Assembly (NCBI GenBank): GCA_039707465.1
Contig: CM077649.1
Coordinates: forward strand, 11,530,501-11,594,500
Length of the DNA: 64,000 nt
Direction of reading: 5' to 3'
From: Rhabdophis nuchalis
Taxonomy: Eukaryota; Chordata; Lepidosauria; Squamata; Natricidae
Shown here: positions 60,628-63,857 of the stretch, in pieces
How the letters are laid out: every line of letters starts with the position of its first letter
Numbering within the stretch: the first letter of the stretch is position 1
Position numbers and translations under genes: made by a program
The notes under the pieces: generated by a model
Told to the model about the DNA's origin: nothing
The model's database searches: none
Seen by the model: only the letters and a program-made list of their open reading frames with translations

Positions 60628-62747
60628 CCTACTGTATTTCTCTTCCTCTACCTAACTACCTTCTTTTTTTTTAAAAAATTGCCTCTTCAAATCCTTGGTG
60701 TGTCTTATACTCCAAAAAATACGGTACATAATTAGTAGTTGGAATAGTATAGTATTTTTAGATGTGAATTAGAATCTAGTTTGAAAAATAGCATAATTGT
60801 TAGCAGCTCAATCACTTTTAGTAAAATTAATATAAAGTGTAAACATTTGGACATCCAAAATGAAACATCTCGACTAAGAACATCAATCAAAATACAATAC
60901 AAAATATACCCACCCACCCCCAAATATTATATAGATATATGAATTTTCTAGTGAACTGTTTCATTTCAATATGCTCTTGATAACACTTAGAAATGTGAAT
61001 AAATAAAAGTGCTCTGTCATTACAAAGCTTATGAGTTTTAAATGGTGACTTAAATAATACCTTAAGTCAGGGGTCCCCAAACTTTGCAACTTTAAGTCTG
61101 AAGGACTTCAGCTCCCAGAATTCTCCAGCCAGCAAAGCTGGCTGGAGAAGTCTGGGAGCTGAAGTCCTTCAGACTTAAAGTTGCAAAGGTTGGGGACCCC
61201 TGACTTAAGTTACAGAATCTTGGAGATCTATTTGCTTAGACCAACTTTAAGATATCTATGTTCCTGAATGTAGCTAAATTAAACCTAATTTTAAACGAGG
61301 ATGAGTTGTAACAGTATAGTGTATCCCCTCAGTCCTTTTGTTTCTTTTCCGCAGGATCTTTCTCATGCTACTATTGAAATGTACAAAAATATTGGAAGAA
61401 ATCGCTCAGCAAAGCTTGTTGGAAAGGATCTGGCAGAGTTTTACATGTATATAAACTTATTGGAATTGTTGCATATCATAATATTCTGAAAAGGGTATCT
61501 CTAACTACTATGTGCATTTCACCTTTAACCATAAAAGCACACTACAGTGCTTTTGAATAGCTGGAGAACTGTAACTTCCAGGTTCCCTGCCCATATCTTG
61601 GCAGTGGCTAAATATCCTACTGATTATGGGATGGTGCAGCCTTATTAAATCTTAAATCAGGGGTCCCCAACCCCCGGTCTGTGGACCGGTGCCGGTCCGT
61701 GGCTTGATGGGAACCGGGCCGCCGGGCCGGAGAGGAGGAGGAGGGAGGAGGGGGCAGCCCCCTGGGCAGAGCGCGTGCCGGATGTGGGAGAGCACAGGCG
61801 CGCCGTTCGCGCCGTTGGAGGGCCGAGTGAGCCGACCCCCCCCCCCCGTATGCGCATGCACTGCCTGTTCTCCCCCCCCCCCCCCCGCTCCTCCTCTATG
61901 CCAGCCGGTCCGCATAATTTTCTTTAAAATGAAACCGGTCCCTGGTGCAAAAAAGGTTGGGGACCCCTGTCTTAAATGATAATATTTTCCAAACCATGAT
62001 TTAGTTTGCTATTTGTGGCAACCAGAAATAGCACACATTTCTGTTTGGGGAAAATAGTTAATTATTGTCAAACTATGCTGTTCCGACTATTGAACCAGGA
62101 AACTAGAACAGTGTGTTTGTCACTGAAATATTTTTTTGGTTATTGTAATGGGCAAAAGGAATCCTATGTATATTAAGGTGTTACACTTTCTTGTTCTTGC
62201 TAATAAAATACACTGATAGTAATTAAGTTACTGGCTTCTCTGTACAATACAAAGAAAATTACATTAGATGTAGAGAAGGGAATGAGAGCACTTTGTGATT
62301 TTGAAACTTTTAATGTTGTATTTGCATGTGAATAAATGTTTAGGAAAGAATTTAATAGACTTTCCTTTTTGTTTACTGTTTTGTTTAGGCTACCATAAGT
62401 TGAAAATATTGTTTAGTTATATTCAAATTTTACAAGTTTATTAGTGAATTTACTCGACTAAATGAAGAATTTGCCATCCATTCATTAGTTGATAGTTGTA
62501 ATAGATAATAATTAAAGAAAAGGATTTACAAATACAAGTTATATATTAATGCATTTAATGTGTTTTTCTTTCTTCCCTTCTTCCTCTTGGTGATTTTGTT
62601 CCTAAGGAAAAAGAAGAGTCCTCAAAAAGCTGAGGTTTACCTGCAAGGTGCATTAAAAACTTACCTTGCTGAAGGATGGACATTGCTTATTACACATACA
62701 CGAAAGCAATTAGCAGAATGTCAGAAGCATCTTGGACAAATTGAAAA
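12403..62747 (+). CDS. TRAPPC10: TRAPPC10, exons 1-12 (5' part of gene; continues beyond window)
   Basis: TRAPPC10 (TMEM1; yeast Trs130 family) is a large subunit of TRAPPII, a Golgi/endosome vesicle tether and Rab exchange factor, where it works with TRAPPC9. Twelve coding exons join to 1667 nt (555 codons plus 2 nt), roughly the N-terminal 44% of a vertebrate protein of about 1260 residues. Every junction is GT-AG and the phase closes each time. Recognised family stretches include [98 protein letters not shown] and [19 protein letters not shown] see no signal peptide or membrane segment, as expected for a peripheral complex subunit. The ATG at 12403 is the first in-frame ATG I find. It gives about 19 more residues before [10 protein letters not shown] than I recall for the human protein. 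The identification rests on recalled protein sequence, not on a search. Confidence 0.96.
12851..13781. mobile_element. hAT palindrome with one arm expanded into a minisatellite
   Basis: The left end is CAGTGTTTCTCAACCTTGG. The far right holds the intact reverse arm (CTGGGAGTTGAAGTCCGGAC, then CCAAGGTTGAG). Between them one arm is tandemly repeated (see next entry). The last right-end bases are missing, consistent with a small deletion between GAG repeats. Confidence 0.85.
12871..13705 (+). repeat. 49/50-bp minisatellite, about 18 units
   Basis: The unit is TTGAAGATGTCCGGACTTCA, then ACTCCCAGAATCCCCCCAGC and CAGCGAATGC. Unit length alternates between 49 and 50 with a run of five or six C. The TGAAGATGT motif occurs 18 times. 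The last units form a longer composite that includes ACTTGGCCCCTTGAAG. It lies about 345 bp after the exon 1 donor. Confidence 0.93.
13790..14390. other. Intron 1, no feature recognised
   Basis: No repeat or exon recognised. The minus frame 13830-14099 shows no family features. Confidence 0.45.
14390..14575 (+). mobile_element. LINE-like 3' tail
   Basis: Ends AATTTCGTTGCATGTG, then TGACAATAAAGTAAAGTAA, a tail style seen in vertebrate non-LTR elements. A similar TGACAATAAAG(ATT)n tail is at 63750. The class is not certain. Confidence 0.5.
14576..15236. other. Intron 1, AT-rich, nothing recognised
   Basis: AT-rich unique-looking sequence. Confidence 0.45.
15237..15306 (+). repeat. (AAT)n microsatellite
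   Basis: About 23 AAT units. It is the tail repeat of the minus-strand L2 that follows. Confidence 0.95.
15307..15745 (-). mobile_element. L2-type LINE 3' end
   Basis: The minus strand encodes the terminal block [20 protein letters not shown], then [20 protein letters not shown]. The tail hairpin CCGAAGGGACTCGGAGCG comes next. 5' truncated. Confidence 0.85.
15746..16143. other. Intron 1, nothing recognised
   Basis: No repeat or coding signal recognised. Confidence 0.4.
16152..16250. mobile_element. Palindromic hAT MITE, shortened arm
   Basis: CAGGGGTCCCCAACC to GGGACCCCTG with perfect duplication GCCTAGAT. The left arm lacks about 35 bp relative to the right. Confidence 0.92.
16259..16395. 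mobile_element. hAT-like fragment abutting the previous MITE
   Basis: CATGGGCGTCAAACCCGTGG start and CCAGTTTGACACCTGG end form imperfect inverted ends. The interior has GTGGCCCATGAGCC. Confidence 0.5.
16576..17035 (-). repeat. Gypsy LTR (3' LTR of the minus-strand element)
   Basis: Begins TGTCAGGCCTGCCTCCATTC and ends near GATCTGGCTGACA. It pairs with 21052-21484. Confidence 0.8.
18107..18617 (+). mobile_element. L2-type LINE 3' end inside Gypsy integrase
   Basis: From CCTGCCCCATACATCCC through the SHREGLL block to the tail hairpin and (ACT)n(AAT)n. It splits the integrase frame. Confidence 0.85.
18925..19366 (+). mobile_element. L2-type LINE 3' end inside Gypsy, second copy
   Basis: Starts at the same CCTGCCCCATACATCCC, preceded by the same TAACAACT as the copy at 18107. 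It ends CCTCGAGTCCCCTTGGGGAG, then (ATT)n. Confidence 0.85.
19894..20028. mobile_element. Palindromic hAT MITE inside Gypsy RNase H region
   Basis: CAGGGGTCTCCAACC to GGAGACCCCTG with perfect duplication GCCTAGAT. The adjacent Gypsy sequence with this junction recurs at 31.4 and 48.8 kb. Confidence 0.93.
20068..20548 (-). mobile_element. L2-type LINE 3' end inside Gypsy
   Basis: (AAT)n, then the tail hairpin CCCCAAAGGCACTCGGGGCG and the terminal coding block [20 protein letters not shown] on the minus strand. It creates a chimeric open frame with Gypsy RT that is not a real gene. Confidence 0.85.
21052..21484 (-). repeat. Gypsy LTR (5' LTR of the minus-strand element)
   Basis: Begins TGTCAGACCTGCCTCCATTC and parallels the left LTR through CATGCTGGAAATC. 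Visible substitutions and indels between the two suggest an old insertion. Confidence 0.78.
21528..22346 (+). mobile_element. L1 ORF1-only (HAL1-like) retroposon, 5' truncated
   Basis: Flanked by an 18-bp duplication (GAAATTATTGTGCATATT at 21510-21527 and 22347-22364). Encodes the C-terminal part of an L1-type ORF1 protein ([54 protein letters not shown]), then a frameshift and the terminal AKRLRSKK. It ends with an untranslated tail, CAATAAAACTT and a short A-rich run. No ORF2 follows ORF1, and it matches the longer element at 41.1-43.5 kb. Confidence 0.85.
22365..22885. other. Intron 1, AT-rich, nothing recognised
   Basis: No exon or repeat recognised. Confidence 0.4.
22888..23640 (-). mobile_element. 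CR1 LINE, 3' end of pol
   Basis: The minus strand encodes the CR1 RT C-terminal region in two frames ([20 protein letters not shown], then [38 protein letters not shown]). The 3' end is the CR1 tail AATAGCAGAGTTGGAAGGGA, GTAGGTCTTCTAGTCCAACC. 5' truncated. Confidence 0.9.
23641..24190. other. Intron 1, AT-rich, nothing recognised
   Basis: The open frame at 23741-24001 has no family features. Confidence 0.4.
24196..24280. mobile_element. Short GTATAAGACGCAC MITE (deletion derivative)
   Basis: CAGTATATAAGACGCACCC and CTCCAAAAAATATGGTA are the two ends of the element seen in full at 59.7-60.7 kb, with a small middle. Confidence 0.65.
24281..24830. other. Intron 1, unassigned
   Basis: The + frame 24535-25026 is open but compositionally mixed and merges into an L2 fragment. 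No family recognised. Confidence 0.35.
24840..25300 (+). mobile_element. L2-type LINE 3' end
   Basis: Encodes [20 protein letters not shown], then [20 protein letters not shown]. The tail is CTGCCCTGAGTCCATCTGGA, GAGCGGTATACAAATCC. 5' truncated. Confidence 0.85.
25340..25420. mobile_element. Short GTATAAGACGCAC MITE derivative
   Basis: TGGAGTATAACACGTACCC and CTCCGAAAAATACAGTA ends with a poly-G middle. Confidence 0.6.
25430..27066. other. AT- and pyrimidine-rich segment, possibly old LINE untranslated sequence
   Basis: Long C/T-biased stretches (about 25690-26420) resemble in style the L1 tail at 51.7-52.6 kb, but no coding or end structure is visible. No exon seen. Confidence 0.3.
27076..27555. 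mobile_element. hAT element with a second hAT nested inside
   Basis: Outer element CAGGGGTCTCAAACTCAATT to AGAATGAGACTCTG, flanked by GTCTTAGG / GTCCTAGG. The nested element is 27147-27422. Typical GGGCCGC-rich interior. Confidence 0.8.
27147..27422. mobile_element. GC-rich hAT MITE, CAGGGGTCCCCAACC family
   Basis: Starts CAGGGGTCCCCAACCTTTTT and ends GGGGTTGGGGACCCCTG. Perfect duplication GCATAAGG. The interior CGGACCGG and ACCGGTCC blocks mimic a CpG island. Confidence 0.92.
27564..28960. other. Intron 1, nothing recognised
   Basis: AT-rich. No exon-like frame or repeat identified. Confidence 0.4.
28970..29745. mobile_element. TA-flanked MITE (GTAGTCCTC family) carrying a hAT insertion
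   Basis: Parts of the MITE lie at 28975-29146 (AAATTTCTATTGCTAAGCAA, then TTGTTAAGTGAATCACCGC) and 29516-29740 (TGATCACAAGACTCCGGGAC, TTATAAGTCGAAGAATATC). The hAT palindrome sits between them. Confidence 0.8.
29147..29515. mobile_element. hAT palindrome with left arm in four tandem copies
   Basis: Four head-to-tail units of about 78 bp begin with CAGGGGTCTCCAAC at about 29147, 29225, 29303 and 29382. Only the last is followed by the reverse arm. Flanks CCCTATAG / CCCTATTG. Confidence 0.92.
29879..30237. mobile_element. GC-rich hAT MITE
   Basis: CAGGGGTCCCCAACCCCCGG to GGTTGGGGACCCCTG. Perfect duplication ACCTAAAG. Contains two GGAGGAGGAGGGAGGAGGGG units in tandem. Confidence 0.93.
30246..30975. 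other. Intron 1, AT-rich, nothing recognised
   Basis: No repeat or exon recognised. Confidence 0.4.
30979..31140 (-). mobile_element. L2-type LINE tail fragment
   Basis: (TTTA)n, then TATATCCCGCCCTTCTCCAA and CCCAGGGCGGCGCACAGG, the reverse of the L2 3' hairpin. Confidence 0.8.
31303..31757. mobile_element. Composite hAT palindrome carrying a Gypsy pol fragment
   Basis: Outer ends CAGGGGTCTCCAACC / GGAGACCCCTG with perfect duplication AGATATTC. Inside are a first palindrome (to about 31412), about 255 bp of Gypsy RNase H-region DNA in reverse orientation to 19.63-19.89 kb with about two mismatches, a copy of the local flank ending AGATATTC (31676-31683), and a second short palindrome (31684-31757). 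Confidence 0.92.
31766..32297. other. Intron 1, nothing recognised
   Basis: No exon or repeat recognised. Confidence 0.4.
32306..32627. mobile_element. GC-rich hAT MITE
   Basis: CAGGGGTCCCCGGTACCGG to GGTTGGGGACTCCTG. Perfect duplication TTTTACAG. Same family as 29879 and 61658. Confidence 0.92.
32636..33070. other. Intron 1, nothing recognised
   Basis: No exon or repeat recognised. Confidence 0.4.
33074..34430 (-). mobile_element. CR1 LINE, RT to 3' end
   Basis: The minus strand encodes, N to [13 protein letters not shown] start, NRSF region, [47 protein letters not shown] (YxDD-like, F for Y), then [20 protein letters not shown] and the CR1 C-terminal block. The 3' end is the AATAGCAGAGTTGGAAGGGA tail. 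Frames 33205-33867 and 33848-34288 overlap through one frameshift. Confidence 0.92.
34431..35790 (+). mobile_element. CR1 LINE on the opposite strand, RT deleted
   Basis: Starts in the endonuclease ([31 protein letters not shown]), runs through the linker ([20 protein letters not shown]) and breaks near [12 protein letters not shown]. It rejoins at [20 protein letters not shown] and ends at the CR1 3' tail, so the RT core is missing. Confidence 0.88.
35791..36405 (-). mobile_element. CR1 LINE endonuclease segment, inverted relative to the previous copy
   Basis: The minus strand encodes an [19 protein letters not shown] region, then [20 protein letters not shown] and on to the [13 protein letters not shown] linker. 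It is near-identical to 34431-34880 in inverted orientation. It may be the 5' part of the 33.1-34.4 kb CR1 split by the plus-strand copy. Confidence 0.85.
36405..36500. mobile_element. Half palindromic hAT MITE
   Basis: Only the right arm (GGAGAAGTCTGGGAGCTGAA, then AAAGTTGCAAAGTTTGCCC). Confidence 0.65.
36501..37789. other. Intron 1, nothing recognised
   Basis: AT-rich. The short frames at 36476-36781 lack family features. Confidence 0.4.
37791..38915. mobile_element. hAT MITE (CAGTGATGG family) interrupted by an L2
   Basis: Starts CAGCGATGGTGAACCTTTTTT and its diverged right part ends near GTGCCACCTGTGGCC. An L2 fragment splits the interior. Confidence 0.78.
38177..38692 (+). mobile_element. 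L2-type LINE 3' end
   Basis: An uninterrupted frame at 38133-38465 encodes [20 protein letters not shown], then the SHREGLL block to LLFHQAGLA and a stop. The tail is CCGGGTCCCTTCGGGGAGAG, then (AAAT)n. This is among the best preserved L2 ends here. Confidence 0.88.
38940..39946. other. Intron 1, nothing recognised
   Basis: AT-rich sequence without recognised repeat or exon. Confidence 0.4.
39955..40089. mobile_element. Palindromic hAT MITE
   Basis: CAGGGGTCTCCAACC to GGAGACCCCTG. Flanks ATATAGGA / ACATAGGA. Confidence 0.92.
40098..40925. other. Intron 1, mostly unassigned, one small inverted repeat
   Basis: Contains an 82-bp imperfect palindrome at 40241-40322 (ATTCTGTGGTGAAATTAAT and its complement). 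Otherwise nothing recognised. Confidence 0.45.
40930..41100. mobile_element. hAT MITE fragment, right end lost
   Basis: CAGGGGTCTCCAACCTCCGG start. The right end stops at AAGGTTGGGG, where the HAL1-like insertion target begins. Confidence 0.75.
41489..41897. mobile_element. GC-rich hAT MITE inside ORF1 of the HAL1-like element
   Basis: CAGGGGTCCCCAACCCCTGG to GGTTGGGGACCCCTG. Perfect duplication CTCTAGGA. It carries about 130 bp of extra, unassigned DNA (about 41627-41775). Confidence 0.92.
42072..42719 (-). CDS. L1-type ORF1 protein of the HAL1-like element, broken after 215 aa
   Basis: An RNA-binding trimeric ORF1p-type protein. A low-complexity N-terminus ([14 protein letters not shown]) is followed by a heptad-like helical stretch at about residues 40-110, then the RRM/CTD region ([43 protein letters not shown]). 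An early stop follows. The frame's continuation is visible at 42000-41905 ([12 protein letters not shown]) and, beyond the hAT, at 41488-41355 ([15 protein letters not shown]). L1 ORF1p binds element RNA and helps assemble the RNP; here ORF2 must be supplied in trans. Confidence 0.8.
   Translation of the reverse strand: MGPKKPPTGKSLSGPASATSSPSTQQLKITLLLQKEVARERSNELSVNQIMRGQNELRKKVADLKDELRGVHNITENRQRIVVLEEGAAGMGEEVKEVRKGNLELENFMAKIEFERTSFFLRFQNLPETENEDLKDIMSTILAEYLKRDKEKLLWDMDLVYRINSAYARTHNVPREVHVKFLRRTMRDEVLGAQRERPLKYQDKEITILKQIPKK
43546..43730. other. End of intron 1
   Basis: A polypyrimidine-rich acceptor precedes exon 2. Nothing else recognised. Confidence 0.6.
43731..43812 (+). CDS. TRAPPC10: TRAPPC10 exon 2
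   Basis: The acceptor is TGTCTCTTAG. Encodes [27 protein letters not shown] with the last codon split. The donor is CG|GTAATA. The length is 82 nt, residues 42-69. It lies about 31.2 kb from exon 1. Confidence 0.95.
43813..44575. other. Intron 2, AT-rich, nothing recognised
   Basis: No repeat recognised apart from a short (CACCCC)n at about 44510. Confidence 0.45.
44580..45568 (-). mobile_element. L2/CR1-clade LINE, RT C-terminus to 3' end
   Basis: The minus strand encodes [60 protein letters not shown] and the terminal SHREGLL block, with frameshifts. The tail hairpin at 44600-44640 is CCGCCCTACTCCCGAAGG. It is the opposite-strand counterpart of 1670-2600. Confidence 0.88.
45698..45833 (+). 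CDS. TRAPPC10: TRAPPC10 exon 3
   Basis: The acceptor is TATCCAG. The exon is 136 nt, residues 69-114, from [14 protein letters not shown] through the conserved [12 protein letters not shown]. The donor is TGT|GTAAGT, phase 0. Confidence 0.96.
45924..47683 (+). mobile_element. Tc1-type DNA transposon with matching TIRs
   Basis: The ends CAGCTGTGTGAAAAAGT and its complement ACTTTTTCACACAGCTG are flanked by TA. Inside is a broken transposase: HTH ([34 protein letters not shown]), frameshifts near 46.45 and 46.69 kb, then the DDE core ([33 protein letters not shown]) and an in-frame stop right after the last motif. The three catalytic residues (D, D, and D within SPDLNP) are visible. An L2 tail fragment lies at 47515-47580. 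Confidence 0.92.
46299..47270 (+). pseudogene. Tc1-type transposase pseudogene
   Basis: Cut-and-paste transposase of the Tc1/mariner superfamily, interrupted by two frameshifts and at least one stop (after PIEN at about 47083). The C-terminal part [20 protein letters not shown], then [16 protein letters not shown], is still readable. It acts in the nucleus when intact; this copy cannot make a full protein. Confidence 0.88.
47713..47847. mobile_element. Palindromic hAT MITE
   Basis: CAGGGATGTCCAAACTTGGG to its complement, both arms complete. Perfect duplication AAATAGAG. Confidence 0.93.
47894..48303. mobile_element. TA-flanked MITE (GTAGTCCTC family), complete
   Basis: Starts ACAGGTAGTCCTCAACC and ends GTAAGTCGAGGACTACTAT. 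The interior TTGTTAAGTGAATCACTGC and AAGGTTGCAAAACATGACC matches the other copies. A 13-bp word (AATCATCACGTAA) is repeated in tandem at about 48157-48190. Confidence 0.8.
48505..48701 (+). CDS. TRAPPC10: TRAPPC10 exon 4
   Basis: The acceptor is CACTTAG. The exon is 197 nt, residues 115-180, starting [12 protein letters not shown] and including DWLIVVVE, then [20 protein letters not shown]. The donor is AG|GTAAGA. Confidence 0.96.
48796..48985. mobile_element. hAT palindrome carrying a Gypsy pol fragment
   Basis: Ends CAGGGGT and GGAGACCCCTG with perfect duplication GTCTAAGC. After only seven terminal bases the left arm jumps into about 95 bp of the same Gypsy sequence as 19800-19893 (one mismatch seen) and re-enters a hAT palindrome at the same GCCTAGAT junction. 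Confidence 0.92.
48994..49833. other. Intron 4 remainder, nothing recognised
   Basis: AT-rich. The open frame 49417-49635 is a chance product. Confidence 0.5.
49834..50029 (+). CDS. TRAPPC10: TRAPPC10 exon 5
   Basis: The acceptor is TACTACAG. The exon is 196 nt, residues 180-245, including [20 protein letters not shown], then [15 protein letters not shown] and [13 protein letters not shown]. The donor is CAG|GTAAAG. Confidence 0.96.
50206..50449 (-). mobile_element. Squamate-type tRNA-derived SINE
   Basis: On the minus strand the head is GAGCCATGGTGGTGCAATGG, then TTAGAGTGCAGTACTGCAGG (box A/B-like tRNA head). The body is TCACCAGGCTCAAGGTTTAC, CCATCCTTCCGAGGTAGGTA and CAAATTGTTGGGGGCAATAT, with a TTGCTATTGCTATTG-like tail. 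It matches a repeat I recall as common in snakes. Confidence 0.85.
50450..51027. other. Intron 5 remainder, nothing recognised
   Basis: No repeat recognised apart from the short TG-rich run at about 50985. Confidence 0.45.
51028..51139 (+). CDS. TRAPPC10: TRAPPC10 exon 6
   Basis: The acceptor is ATTAAAAG, with a weak polypyrimidine tract. The exon is 112 nt, residues 246-283: [20 protein letters not shown], then [17 protein letters not shown]. The donor is G|GTAAGT. The following intron is only 181 bp. Confidence 0.96.
51321..51568 (+). CDS. TRAPPC10: TRAPPC10 exon 7
   Basis: The acceptor is TTGTCGTAG. The exon is 248 nt, residues 283-365, covering [42 protein letters not shown] and [15 protein letters not shown]. 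The donor is GAA|GTAAGT. The following 6.6-kb intron is swollen by an L1 and a Tc1 element. Confidence 0.96.
51667..55221 (-). mobile_element. L1 LINE with large internal deletions
   Basis: Flanked by the 15-bp duplication ATGATGTATAATTTC (51652-51666 and 55222-55236). The minus strand reads a 5' region with GC-rich start (55.2-54.6 kb), ORF1 in several frames (54580-53301) and then directly a piece of ORF2 reverse transcriptase ([24 protein letters not shown] block, 53.2-52.65 kb). A pyrimidine-rich (+ strand) 3' UTR and A-tail follow, near 51690. The endonuclease and much of RT are missing. Not functional. Confidence 0.87.
53301..54580 (-). pseudogene. L1 ORF1 pseudogene
   Basis: Three consecutive frames: [20 protein letters not shown] with coiled-coil-like [40 protein letters not shown] leading into the RRM-like [20 protein letters not shown]; then [34 protein letters not shown] and a basic C-terminus ([20 protein letters not shown]). 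It differs clearly from the HAL1-like ORF1 at 42 kb, so it belongs to another L1 family. Confidence 0.8.
55546..56125 (+). mobile_element. L2-type LINE 3' end inside Tc1
   Basis: One open frame: [40 protein letters not shown], the SHREGLL block and LFQQAGLA, stop. The tail is GCGCCGCCCTGGGTCC, then (AAAT)n. Confidence 0.88.
56381..57340 (+). pseudogene. Tc1-type transposase pseudogene
   Basis: Frames in order: [20 protein letters not shown] (HTH); [20 protein letters not shown] and [23 protein letters not shown] start [44 protein letters not shown] short deletion then removes the segment that normally carries the second catalytic Asp and shifts frame. The last frame is [20 protein letters not shown] to [12 protein letters not shown] and a stop. 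Inactive. Confidence 0.9.
57620..58134. other. Intron 7 end, nothing recognised
   Basis: AT-rich, leading into the exon 8 acceptor. Confidence 0.5.
58135..58281 (+). CDS. TRAPPC10: TRAPPC10 exon 8
   Basis: The acceptor is ATTTTAAG. The exon is 147 nt (49 codons, phase 0-0), residues 366-414: [20 protein letters not shown], then [20 protein letters not shown] and GLWSYATEK. The donor is AAG|GTGAGC. Skipping it would keep the frame. Confidence 0.96.
58282..59062. other. Intron 8, nothing recognised
   Basis: AT-rich. No repeats recognised. Confidence 0.5.
59063..59177 (+). CDS. TRAPPC10: TRAPPC10 exon 9
   Basis: The acceptor is CTCTTACAG. The exon is 115 nt, residues 415-453: [20 protein letters not shown], then [18 protein letters not shown]. 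The donor is G|GTAATC. Confidence 0.96.
59575..59651 (+). CDS. TRAPPC10: TRAPPC10 exon 10
   Basis: The acceptor is TTTCTGAAG. The exon is 77 nt, residues 453-478: [20 protein letters not shown], then FEKHYL. The donor is TTG|GTAAGG. Confidence 0.95.
59706..60726. mobile_element. GTATAAGACGCAC MITE, long copy with CT-rich expansion
   Basis: Begins TACCATATTTTCGGAGTATA, AGACGCACC and ends GGTGTGTCTTATACTCC, AAAAAATACGGTA. TA ends suggest the Tc1/mariner or a related superfamily. A CT-rich array (60240-60660) fills the right part. Confidence 0.8.
60240..60660 (+). repeat. CT-rich composite microsatellite (CTAC/CTCT/TATC)
   Basis: Mixed CTAC, CTCT and CTAT units with a recurring TACTGTATTTCT phrase, i.e. 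a degenerate higher-order repeat of about 55-100 bp. Open frames here are artefacts. Confidence 0.9.
60727..61069. other. Intron 10 segment, nothing recognised
   Basis: AT-rich. No repeat recognised. Confidence 0.45.
61078..61202. mobile_element. Palindromic hAT MITE
   Basis: CAGGGGTCCCCAAAC to GGTTGGGGACCCCTG. Flanks CCTTAAGT / ACTTAAGT. It lies about 150 bp before exon 11. Confidence 0.92.
61355..61446 (+). CDS. TRAPPC10: TRAPPC10 exon 11
   Basis: The acceptor is CTTTTCCGCAG. The exon is 92 nt, residues 479-509: [20 protein letters not shown], then [11 protein letters not shown] with the Met codon split. The donor is AT|GTATAT, a weaker site. The phase joins correctly to exon 12. Confidence 0.93.
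61658..61969. mobile_element. GC-rich hAT MITE
   Basis: CAGGGGTCCCCAACCCCCGG to GGTTGGGGACCCCTG. Perfect duplication TCTTAAAT. Confidence 0.93.
61980..62606. other. Intron 11 remainder, nothing recognised
   Basis: AT-rich, leading into the exon 12 acceptor. Confidence 0.5.
62607..62747 (+). CDS. TRAPPC10: TRAPPC10 exon 12 (last in window)
   Basis: The acceptor is TTCCTAAG. The exon is 141 nt, residues 509-556: [20 protein letters not shown], then [20 protein letters not shown] and IE plus a split Asn-type codon. The donor is AA|GTATCC. No later exon was found before 64000. Confidence 0.94.
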
Positions 62748-62776
62748 GTATCCTTTTAAAAAAGATGGATGGTTTG

Positions 62777-62777
<1 letters not shown>

Positions 62778-62818
<41 letters not shown>

Positions 62819-63545
62819 CTGGCTTTACAACCACGATTGAGCCCATAATTTCTGTTGTTAAGTGAGACATTTGTTAAGTGAATTTTGCCCCATTTTACAA
62901 CCGTCCTTTCCACAGTTGTTAAATTACATGGGTTGTTAGGTGAACCTGGCTTTGGTTATCAGAAGGTTATAAAAAGTGATCACATGACCCTAGGACAGTG
63001 ATGGCTAACCTTTTTTGGCTCGCGTGCCAAAAGTGGCAGGAGCATGGGGGGGTCGTGCTTGGGTGTGCCACACCTATAATGCTATGTGCGTGACCCCCTG
63101 CTTTTGGCACACTTTTTTCGCCCTCCCCAGGCTCCAGAGGCTTTCTAGGAGCCTGGGGAGGATGAAAACAGCCTCCCCTCCCCACCTCCAGAGGCTTCAG
63201 GAGCTTCCCTGAAGCCTCCAGAGAGCGAAAAACGGCCTCAAAAGAAGGCCTAAATCAGCTGGCCAAAGCACACATGCACGCTGGAGCTGACAGGGCAACG
63301 CCTTGCGTGCCCTAAGAAATGGTTCCGCGTGCCACCTGTGGCACCCGTGCCATAGGTTCGCCATCGCTGCCCTAGGACAATGCAACCCTCATAAACATGA
63401 ATCAGTTGCCAGTGTCTGACCATGGGGATGCAGCAAGGGGTTGTGTGAAAAATGGGCATGAGTCAATTTTTTTCAATGCCTTTGTAACTTTGAATGGTTA
63501 CTAAATGAACTTGTGGTAAATTGAGGACTGTGTGTGTGTGTGTGT
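62778..63545. mobile_element. TA-flanked MITE with (AC)n and (GT)n at its ends and a nested hAT
   Basis: The interior GGCTTTACAACCACGATTGA and TTTGTTAAGTGAATTTTGCC on the left, and TGAATGGTTACTAAATGAAC on the right, match the 47.9-kb MITE. An (AC)n run (62780-62815) replaces its left end and (GT)n (63528-63544) its right end. Confidence 0.8.
62996..63369. mobile_element. hAT MITE, CAGTGATGGCTAACC family, nested
   Basis: CAGTGATGGCTAACCTTTTTT to GGTTCGCCATCGCTG. Perfect duplication CCCTAGGA. Inserted in the TA-flanked MITE of intron 12. Confidence 0.94.
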
Positions 63546-63850
63546 CATCCCTTTCTCTTGCTCCCATTTAATTGCTTTAAATGCATATTTTCATATGTTC
63601 ATATTTGAATCACAGTTTTAAATAAATCATAAAAAATACTAGGAGATATCGAAAAAATGGTTTTGGCACTATTTCAGCATAATATCATTACTGAACTACT
63701 ACAATCATTGCATTATTAAAATAACCAGTCTCATTGTAATTTTAGTACAATGACAATAAAGATTATTATTATTATTGTAATCTTTTTAGTATTTCTGCTG
63801 AATGGAAGATAAAAGAATTAACTGGTTTTTTGTCATGGCTTGTATAAACT
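63546..63850. other. Intron 12, LINE-like tail, otherwise nothing
   Basis: TGACAATAAAGATTATTATT at about 63750 resembles the tail at 14.55 kb. No exon 13 recognised. Confidence 0.4.
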
Positions 63851-63857
63851 GTATAAG

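Noticed and set aside
60195..60674. 159-aa and 145-aa frames rich in S/L/Y/P
   Set aside because: Translation of a CT-rich microsatellite.
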